In this document: one piece after another, positions 6,362 to 11,762 of the stretch
Position numbering within the stretch: the first letter of the stretch is position 1
Layout: each line of letters begins with the position of its first letter
From: Pseudomonadota bacterium
GTDB lineage: Bacteria > Pseudomonadota > Gammaproteobacteria > Xanthomonadales > Rhodanobacteraceae
Direction of reading: 5' to 3'
Length of the DNA stretch: 11,762 nt
Assembly: GCA_021783385.1 (NCBI GenBank)
Contig: JAJXTX010000060.1
Span: 1 to 11,762, forward strand
Position numbers and translations under genes: made by a program
Notes under the pieces: model-generated
Databases searched by the model: none
The model's input: only the letters and a program-made list of their open reading frames with translations
What the model was told of the DNA's origin: nothing

Positions 6362-7999
6362 ATGCCATCCATCGCTCCCGCAAGTTTCGCCACCGACGTT
6401 GACGTGCTGGTCGTCGGCGGCGGCATCAACGGCGCCGGCATCGCGCGCGATCTGGCCGGACGCGGGCTGCGCGTGCTGCTGGTCGAGCGCGACGATCTGG
6501 CGTCGCACACCTCGTCGTGCTCGACCAAGCTGATCCACGGCGGCCTGCGCTATCTCGAACAGTACCGCTTCGCGCTGGTGCGCAAGGCGCTGGCCGAGCG
6601 CGAGCTGCTGCTGCGCGCGATGCCGCATCTGGCGTGGCCGCTGCGCTTCGTGATGCCGCAGCAGCCGGCGATGCGCCCGGCGTGGATGATCCGCGCCGGC
6701 CTGTTCCTGTACGACCATCTGGCGCGACGCAGCTGGCTGCCGGCCTCGCGTGCGCTCGATCTGCGTCGCGACGTGGCCGGGGCCGCGCTGCAGCCGCAAT
6801 ACACGCGCGGCTTTTCCTACGCCGATGGCTGGGTGGACGACGCGCGCCTGGTGCTGGCCTGCGCGCAGGATGCGGTCGAACGCGGCGCCACCGTGCACAC
6901 GCGCTGCGCCTGCGTGCATGCGGCACGCGACGCCGCCGGCTGGCGGGTCACGCTGCGTCATGGCGATGGCCGCGAACAGCAGGTGCGGGCGCGCGCGCTG
7001 GTCAACGCTGCCGGTCCGTGGGCAGCGCAGTTGCTCGCCACGATCGTGCGCGACGAGGCGGGCCTGCCACTGCGCGAGCACGCGCAGTTGCGGCTGGTGC
7101 GTGGCAGCCATATCGTGCTGCCGCGCCAGTTCAGCCACAACGACGCCTACCTGTTCCAGGCCAGCGATCGGCGGGTGATCTTTGCGTTGCCGTACGAGCA
7201 CGACTTCACCCTGATCGGCACCACCGATGTCGAAGTCGACACGCTGGCCCAGGGCAACGTGGTCAGTGCCGCCGAGGTCGAGTATCTGTGCCGCGAAGCG
7301 AACGCCTTTCTGCGCATACCGGTACGCGCCGAGCAGATGCTGTGGTGCTATGCCGGCGTGCGGCCACTGCTGGAGGATGCGGCCGCCGACCCTGCCGCGG
7401 CGACGCGCGAGTATCGGCTGGAGTTGAACCAGCCGCAGGCGGCGGCGCCGCTGCTGAACGTGTGGGGCGGCAAGCTCACCACCTTCCGCGTGCTGGCCGC
7501 CGAAGCCGGCGATCTGCTGTGCCGCGCGCTGGGCGAGCCGCGTGCGGCGTGGACCCACGCCGCGCTGCTACCCGGCGGCGACCTCGGCGGCTGGGTGGGC
7601 GCCGCGCAGACGCCGCCAGTCGACTTCAGCCGGTTTCTGCAGGCGCTCGCCGCCAACTATCCCTGGCTGCCCACCGCGTTGCGCGAACGCTGGGCGCGCG
7701 CCTACGGCAGCCGGCTGCCGCTGCTGCTGCGCACGCCGCACGCGCAACCTGCCAGCGGCGCAGAGGCACAGTCGCTGGCCGAGCTGGGGGCCGAGATTGC
7801 GCCCGGCCTGCACGTTGCCGAATTGCGCTATCTGCAGCAGATGGAATGGGCACGCAGCGCCGACGATGTGCTGTGGCGACGCAGCAAGCTGGGCCTGCAC
7901 TACAGTGCAACGCAACGCGCGGCAGTGGCCGAGTGGTTCGCCGCCGCGGCGAGCGCTGCTGGCACGCGGGAGGCCAGCGGAGTGGAGACTGAAGCATGA
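6362..7999 (+). CDS. glpD: Aerobic glycerol-3-phosphate dehydrogenase GlpD
   Basis: FAD-dependent, membrane-associated enzyme that oxidises G3P to dihydroxyacetone phosphate and passes electrons to quinone. The N-terminal FAD-binding fold shows VVGGGINGAGIARDLAGRG (17-35) and an acidic strand end VERDD (41-45). Family blocks follow: STKLIHGGLRYLEQ (54-67), GWVDDARLVLA (156-166), NAAGPW (215-220), RGSHIVLPR (247-255), IGTTDVE (285-291), CYAGVRPL (329-336) and GGKLTTFR (369-376). The C-terminal helical domain ends with ADDVLWRRSK (500-509), also typical of GlpD. At 545 residues it is about 40 longer than the E. coli enzyme, with about ten extra residues at the N-terminus and more at the C-terminus. 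It lies between ugpC and ugpQ, and its TGA overlaps the ugpQ ATG (ATGA). This places oxidation of the imported product in the same transcription unit as import. Confidence 0.96.
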   Translation: MPSIAPASFATDVDVLVVGGGINGAGIARDLAGRGLRVLLVERDDLASHTSSCSTKLIHGGLRYLEQYRFALVRKALAERELLLRAMPHLAWPLRFVMPQQPAMRPAWMIRAGLFLYDHLARRSWLPASRALDLRRDVAGAALQPQYTRGFSYADGWVDDARLVLACAQDAVERGATVHTRCACVHAARDAAGWRVTLRHGDGREQQVRARALVNAAGPWAAQLLATIVRDEAGLPLREHAQLRLVRGSHIVLPRQFSHNDAYLFQASDRRVIFALPYEHDFTLIGTTDVEVDTLAQGNVVSAAEVEYLCREANAFLRIPVRAEQMLWCYAGVRPLLEDAAADPAAATREYRLELNQPQAAAPLLNVWGGKLTTFRVLAAEAGDLLCRALGEPRAAWTHAALLPGGDLGGWVGAAQTPPVDFSRFLQALAANYPWLPTALRERWARAYGSRLPLLLRTPHAQPASGAEAQSLAELGAEIAPGLHVAELRYLQQMEWARSADDVLWRRSKLGLHYSATQRAAVAEWFAAAASAAGTREASGVETEA

Positions 8000-8793
8000 C
8001 GTCCGACGCACCGGATGATCGCGTGAGCGGCCGCAACGGCGCGGGTATCGACCTGCGCTGGCTGGCTCACCGCGGCGGCGGCAGTGCGGCACCGGAGAAC
8101 ACGCTGGCGGCTTTCCGGGCCGGACTGGCGGCGGGTTTCCGCGCCTTCGAGTGCGACGTGAAGCTCAGCAGCGACGGCGTGCCCTATCTGCTGCACGACG
8201 ACACGCTGACGCGCACCACCGACGCGCACGGCCCGGCGGCGGCGTGGTCCTGGGCGCGGCTGCAACGGCTGGACGCCGGCGCCTGGCACAGCGCGCGCTA
8301 TCGCGGCGAGCCGCTGCCCAGCCTCGATCAGGTGCTGGCGTTTGCCGCTACCCATGGGGTCTGGCTGAACCTCGAAATCAAGCCCTGTCCGGGCACCGAG
8401 GTCGCCACCGGCCAAGCGGTGGCGACGCGCGCCGCCGCGTGGGCGCGGCAGCACCCGGCGCTGCCGGCACCACTGCTGTCGTCGTTCTCGTTGACGGCAC
8501 TGCAGGCGGCGCGCGCGCAGCTCGATGCGCTGGCGGTGGCGCTGCCGCTGGCCTGTCTGCATGAGCGCTTTTCCCGCAGCGACATCCGCGTGGCGCAGGC
8601 GCTGCGCGCGCAAGCGCTGCATTGCGAGTGGCGCGGGTTGCGCGCCGCCGATGTGCAGGCGGTGCATCACGCCGGTCTCGCCCTGCGCGTTTACACCGTC
8701 AACCGCGCACCCACCGCAGCGCGGCTGCTGGCGCTGGGCGTGGACGGGTTGTTCACCGATCGCCTGCAGCTGCCGTTGCGCGTCGGCGGCTGA
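7996..8793 (+). CDS. ugpQ: Glycerophosphodiester phosphodiesterase UgpQ
   Basis: Hydrolyses glycerophosphodiesters such as glycerophosphocholine or glycerophosphoethanolamine to G3P and an alcohol. The 265-residue protein is a single TIM-barrel GDPD domain (E. coli UgpQ 247). Catalytic and metal residues are visible: HRGGGSAAPENT (His25, Arg26, Glu34, Asn35), FECDVK (Glu52, Asp54), LLHDDTLTRTT (His67), NLEIKP (Glu127, Lys129), a VNR motif and a C-terminal GLFTD. No signal peptide is seen, so it should act in the cytoplasm on diesters brought in by UgpBAEC. Its ATG overlaps the glpD stop, and GGAG at 7984-7987 is a reasonable ribosome site. It is probably the last gene of the operon, or the last before the hydroxylase. 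Confidence 0.94.
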   Translation: MTSDAPDDRVSGRNGAGIDLRWLAHRGGGSAAPENTLAAFRAGLAAGFRAFECDVKLSSDGVPYLLHDDTLTRTTDAHGPAAAWSWARLQRLDAGAWHSARYRGEPLPSLDQVLAFAATHGVWLNLEIKPCPGTEVATGQAVATRAAAWARQHPALPAPLLSSFSLTALQAARAQLDALAVALPLACLHERFSRSDIRVAQALRAQALHCEWRGLRAADVQAVHHAGLALRVYTVNRAPTAARLLALGVDGLFTDRLQLPLRVGG

Positions 8794-8896
8794 ATGCCGA
8801 CGCGGCACCCGGCTGGCATACACTGCCGCTTCGTCGCCAGCACGGCCGGGAAGTGACTGGCGCAACGGGCTGCACGATCGACGCGGAGGGGTTGCG
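8794..8896 (+). promoter_or_regulatory. Gap before the hydroxylase gene: small hairpin, weak -10, strong RBS
   Basis: Directly after the ugpQ stop is a perfect small hairpin TGCCG-ACG-CGGCA (8795-8807) with no T run, so it is not a classic terminator. TACACT (8819-8824) is a -10 candidate but has no clear -35. GGAGGGG (8885-8891) sits five bases before the ATG at 8897 and is the best Shine-Dalgarno in the window. Whether the hydroxylase has its own promoter or is read through from ugpQ cannot be settled by eye. Confidence 0.4.
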
Positions 8897-10162
8897 ATGC
8901 ACATGCAGGAAACCATCATTCGCTGGGCCACGCCGGTGTTCTTTGCGCTGATCGCGCTGGAGCTGCTGGTGGCGCGTTGGCGCGGCGTGCGCGCGTATGC
9001 CGGCAACGATGCGGTCAGCAGCATCGGGCTGGGGGTGATCTCGCAGATCGTCGGCGTGTTCGGCAAGCTGCTGACGTTCGGCATCTATGCGTGGTGCGTG
9101 CAGCACCTGGCGCTGTTCGCGCTGCCGCCGCACAGCGTGTGGGTATGGGCGCTGGCGCTGCTGCTGTACGACTTCTGCTACTACTGGCTGCACCGCTGCG
9201 GCCACCGGGTGAACATCCTGTGGGCGGCGCACGTGGTGCACCACCAGAGCGAGCACTACAACCTGTCCACCGCGCTGCGCCAGACCGGCAGCGGCGTGCT
9301 GCTGGGCTGGCTGTTCTATCTGCCGCTGGCGCTGCTGGGGGTGCCGCTGGACGTGTTCGTGATGGTGGCGCTGGTCGACCTGCTGTACCAGTTCTGGGTG
9401 CATACCGAACAGATCGGCCGGCTCGGCTGGTTCGATCGGGTGTTCTGCTCGCCGTCCAACCACCGCGCCCATCACGCGGTGAACGAGCGCTATCTCGACC
9501 GCAACTACGGCGGCATCCTGATCGTGTGGGATCGGCTGTTCCGCACGTTCGTGGAGGAGGACGACAACGAGCCGCCGGTGTACGGCACGCGCTCGCCGCT
9601 GCGCAGCTGGAACCCGCTGTGGGCGAATCTCGAGGTGTACTGGAGCACCGCGGTGGATGCGTGGCACGCGCGGCGCTGGCGCGACAAGCTGCAGATCTGG
9701 CTGAAGCCGCCGGGCTGGCGGCCGGCCGACGTGGCCGCGCGCTATCCGAAGCCGGCCTTCGTGATGAGCGGTGAGCGTTTCGATCCGCCGCTGTCGCGGG
9801 CAGCGACGGTCTACGTGTTGCTGCAGTTCGCGCTGCTGCTGGCGATGGCCACGCAGTTTCTCGGTCTCGCCGCCACGGCCACTCTGGCGACGCTGCTGGT
9901 CTACGCGGTGTATCTGGTGGCGGGCCTGTGCGTGCTGGGCGCGCTGATGGAAGGGCGCCGCTGGGCGCCGTGGGCAGAAGCGCTGCGCGTGCTGGCCACG
10001 GCGCTGCTGCCGCTGCTGACCAGGCAGTGGTTTGGCGAGAGCCGTCTGGACGGCCATATCGCCTGGGTCATCGCCGCACTGTTCGGACTCAGTGCGCTGG
10101 CGCTGCCGTGGGTCGTCGGCCAGCCTGGCGCGAACGTGTCCGGCCGGATGGCGGCGAGCTGA
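8897..10162 (+). CDS. Integral-membrane di-iron hydroxylase, alkylglycerol monooxygenase (AGMO)-like
   Basis: A 421-residue polytopic member of the fatty acid hydroxylase / sterol desaturase superfamily. The histidine clusters that hold the di-iron centre are HRCGH (99-103), HVVHH (112-116) and HRAHH (189-193), with further His at 120 and 169. Hydrophobic segments lie near 11-26, 42-68, 82-98, 133-148, 151-168, 303-321, 325-351, 361-375 and 387-407. As I recall the human protein, the blocks SEHYNLSTALRQ (118-129), YQFWVHTE (164-171), LDRNYGGILIVWDRLF (200-215) and PPGW (271-274) resemble AGMO (TMEM195) more than short sterol desaturases. So does the C-terminal set of extra membrane segments. 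AGMO splits alkylglycerol ethers with O2 and tetrahydrobiopterin into an aldehyde and a glycerol derivative. The start at 8897 is chosen for GGAGGGG five bases upstream; the frame also extends back into ugpQ, which is spurious. Superfamily certain; ether-lipid activity inferred. Confidence 0.85.
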   Translation: MHMQETIIRWATPVFFALIALELLVARWRGVRAYAGNDAVSSIGLGVISQIVGVFGKLLTFGIYAWCVQHLALFALPPHSVWVWALALLLYDFCYYWLHRCGHRVNILWAAHVVHHQSEHYNLSTALRQTGSGVLLGWLFYLPLALLGVPLDVFVMVALVDLLYQFWVHTEQIGRLGWFDRVFCSPSNHRAHHAVNERYLDRNYGGILIVWDRLFRTFVEEDDNEPPVYGTRSPLRSWNPLWANLEVYWSTAVDAWHARRWRDKLQIWLKPPGWRPADVAARYPKPAFVMSGERFDPPLSRAATVYVLLQFALLLAMATQFLGLAATATLATLLVYAVYLVAGLCVLGALMEGRRWAPWAEALRVLATALLPLLTRQWFGESRLDGHIAWVIAALFGLSALALPWVVGQPGANVSGRMAAS

Positions 10163-10176
10163 GCGGACCGCTGCGT

Positions 10177-10205
10177 ACCTGCGCAGCCGACCCCATGGCG
10201 CAGGT
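10177..10205. repeat. Perfect 8+8 inverted repeat between the hydroxylase and permease genes
   Basis: ACCTGCGC (10177-10184) pairs perfectly with GCGCAGGT (10198-10205) across a 13-base loop, 15 bases after the hydroxylase stop. A competing 5+5 hairpin CTGCG/CGCAG lies at 10171-10186. No T run follows on the plus strand, so it may be a non-canonical transcription end, an mRNA 3' stabiliser or a regulator site for the permease promoter just downstream. Confidence 0.5.
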
Positions 10206-10232
10206 CATGCAGGCAGGCGCGGGGCGATTCGC

Positions 10233-10238
10233 TATGAT
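10233..10238 (+). promoter_or_regulatory. Candidate -10 box TATGAT for the permease gene
   Basis: TATGAT differs from the sigma-70 consensus by one base and lies 26 bases before the permease ATG. The expected -35 position (about 10210-10215) holds no good match. GGGGG (10253-10257), seven bases before the ATG, serves as the ribosome site. Confidence 0.5.
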
Positions 10239-10264
10239 CGCCGCTTGCTCACGGGGGTCAGGCA

Positions 10265-11762
10265 ATGGGTTTCTTCAGCAAGCTGGTGCGGCACAAGTCG
10301 ATCGAACAGCTGCAGGCCGAGGTGGTCACGCGGCGCGATTTCCGCCGCGTGCTGGGGCTGTGGCAGCTCACCGCAATCGGCATCGGCGGCATCATCGGCG
10401 TCGGCATCTTCGTGCTGGCCGGCCAGCAGGCGGCCACCAATGCGGGGCCGGCGGTGGTGCTGAGTTTTCTCATCGCGGGTTCAGGCAGCGCCTGCGCCGC
10501 ACTGTGCTACGCCGAGTTCGCCGGACTGATCCCGGTCACCGGCAGCGCGTATACCTACGGCTACGCGGTGCTTGGCGAATTCGCGGCGTGGATCATCGGC
10601 TGGGATCTGCTGCTGGAATACGCGCTGGTGGTGGCGGTGGTGGCGATCGGCTGGTCCGGCTACGTGCAGGTGCTGCTGGCCTCCGCCGGCGTGCACCTGC
10701 CGGTGTGGGCGCAGCAGAGCATGAGCGCGCCGACGATGGAGTATTACCTGCAGCAGCTGTTCGGCACGCACGGCGCCCGCGCCATCGCGGGGCCTGGCGA
10801 CGGTCATCGCTTCAACGTGATTGCCGCCGCGGTGTCGATGGCGGTGGCGGTGCTGCTCACCGTGCGTACCGAATGGGGCGCGCGCTTCAACACGGCGGTG
10901 GTGGCAATCAAGGTGCTTGGCGTGCTGCTGGTGGTCGGCGTGGGCGTGTTCTACATCCACTCCGCGAACTGGCACCCGTTCATTCCGGCGCGGGTGGTCG
11001 ACGCCGCCACCGGCATCGGCCATTTCGGCTGGCAGGGCGTGCTGACCGGCGCCAGCGTGGTGTTTTTCGCGGTGTTCGGCTACGACACGCTGACCACCGC
11101 GGCGGAGGAGGCCAAGCACCCGCAGCGTGACCTGCCGCGCGCGGTGCTGCTGTCGCTGGCGGTGGCGATGGTGCTGTACATCGCGGTGTCGCTGGTGCTC
11201 ACCGGCATCACCTCGTATCACAACCTTGGCGGCGACGCGTCGGTGTCCGAGGCGTTCGCCTCGATCGGCCTCAACTGGCTCAGCGTCACGGTCGCGGCGG
11301 CGGCGGTGATCGGCGTCACCAGCGTGCTGTTCGCCTTCATGCTGGGCGCGGCGCGGATCTGGTTTGCGCTGGCGCGCGATGGCCTGCTGCCGGGCTGGTT
11401 CGCGAAAGTGAGCCCGCGCTTCGGCACGCCGGCACGGCCCACCCTGATCCTCGGGCTGTTCACGGCGGTGGTGGCGGGCCTGCTGCCGATCGGCGAAGTG
11501 GCCGAGCTGGTGAACATCGGCACGCTCAGTGCCTTCATCATCATCTGCGCCGCGGTGCTGCTGCTGCGCGTGCGTCGGCCGCAGCTGCCGCGCAACTTCC
11601 GCACGCCGGCAGTGTGGTTCACCGCGCCGCTCGGCATCGTGTTTTCCGCGGTGCTGATCTACGGTCTGCCGTGGATCACCTACGAGCGCTTCGTGATCTG
11701 GATGGTGCTGGGTTGCGTGATCTACTTCGGCTACGGCATCCGCCACAGCAAGCTGGCCAGCC
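10265..11762 (+). CDS. APC-superfamily amino acid permease, cationic amino acid transporter type (3' end cut)
   Basis: Inner-membrane amino acid transporter; 499 codons are visible before the window edge, probably all but the last few. The start is set by GGGGG seven bases upstream. The cytoplasmic N-terminus (about 1-30) is followed by about 12 membrane segments. The broken first helix carries the substrate-binding glycine motif GIGGIIGVGIFVLAG (39-53). The sixth segment and following loop read FFAVFGYDTLTTAAEEAKHPQRDLPRA (267-293 region), characteristic of the CAT/YfnA-like branch. ARDGLLP (370-376) is another APC hallmark. A hydrophilic stretch at about 150-182 separates two middle membrane segments. 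Substrate cannot be told from sequence; cationic or branched-chain amino acids are both possible. It has its own -10 candidate and a hairpin upstream, so it is probably not part of the glycerophosphate operon. Confidence 0.88.
   Translation, partial: MGFFSKLVRHKSIEQLQAEVVTRRDFRRVLGLWQLTAIGIGGIIGVGIFVLAGQQAATNAGPAVVLSFLIAGSGSACAALCYAEFAGLIPVTGSAYTYGYAVLGEFAAWIIGWDLLLEYALVVAVVAIGWSGYVQVLLASAGVHLPVWAQQSMSAPTMEYYLQQLFGTHGARAIAGPGDGHRFNVIAAAVSMAVAVLLTVRTEWGARFNTAVVAIKVLGVLLVVGVGVFYIHSANWHPFIPARVVDAATGIGHFGWQGVLTGASVVFFAVFGYDTLTTAAEEAKHPQRDLPRAVLLSLAVAMVLYIAVSLVLTGITSYHNLGGDASVSEAFASIGLNWLSVTVAAAAVIGVTSVLFAFMLGAARIWFALARDGLLPGWFAKVSPRFGTPARPTLILGLFTAVVAGLLPIGEVAELVNIGTLSAFIIICAAVLLLRVRRPQLPRNFRTPAVWFTAPLGIVFSAVLIYGLPWITYERFVIWMVLGCVIYFGYGIRHSKLAS

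Noticed and set aside
4314..7558. Long minus-strand open frames of about 550-620 codons opposite ugpE/ugpC/glpD
   Set aside because: They are very rich in Gln, Arg, Ala and His from reverse reading of Leu codons, show no domains, and oppose clearly coding genes.
8525..8896. N-terminal extension of the hydroxylase frame back into ugpQ
   Set aside because: It overlaps the ugpQ coding region in another frame and has no protein-like character. GGAGGGG before 8897 marks the real start.

Overview
The window reads as a high-GC chromosome segment from a Gram-negative bacterium. Third codon positions are almost all G or C, there are exported and periplasmic proteins, and there is a UgpB-type periplasmic binding protein. 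Protein style and gene content suggest a gammaproteobacterium, perhaps of the Xanthomonas/Rhodanobacter group. That placement is an impression, not a search result. There are eight protein genes, densely packed. I see no RNA genes, insertion sequences or CRISPR arrays, and no gene-free stretch longer than about 160 bases.

Layout. Positions 1-2009, minus strand, hold the 5' part (669 codons, cut by the window edge) of an exported metal-dependent phosphodiesterase of the alkaline phosphatase / nucleotide pyrophosphatase-phosphodiesterase (NPP) superfamily. A 161-base divergent control region (2010-2170) follows, with a perfect 6+6 inverted repeat. Next comes a tight plus-strand cluster: ugpB (2171-3505), ugpA (3505-4413), ugpE (4410-5240, GTG start), ugpC (5247-6317), glpD (6362-7999) and ugpQ (7996-8793). 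After a 103-base gap is a polytopic di-iron hydroxylase (8897-10162) that most resembles eukaryotic alkylglycerol monooxygenase (AGMO/TMEM195). After another 102-base gap, with a hairpin and a sigma-70-like -10, is an APC-superfamily amino acid permease (10265 to the window end) that lacks only its last residues.

How the genes fit together. The ABC importer UgpBAEC takes up sn-glycerol-3-phosphate (G3P) and glycerophosphodiesters. UgpQ hydrolyses glycerophosphodiesters to G3P plus an alcohol, and GlpD oxidises G3P to dihydroxyacetone phosphate while feeding electrons to quinone. The cluster is therefore a self-contained route from phospholipid backbones to glycolysis, with glpD inserted between ugpC and ugpQ. 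The divergent exported phosphodiesterase could act upstream by releasing substrates outside the cytoplasm, and the AGMO-like hydroxylase could cleave alkyl-glycerol ethers. Together these suggest a lipid-scavenging locus able to handle ether lipids. The Ugp/GlpD/UgpQ assignments are firm from family motifs. The roles of the flanking phosphodiesterase and the AGMO-like enzyme in the same pathway are inference. The permease is probably an unrelated neighbour.
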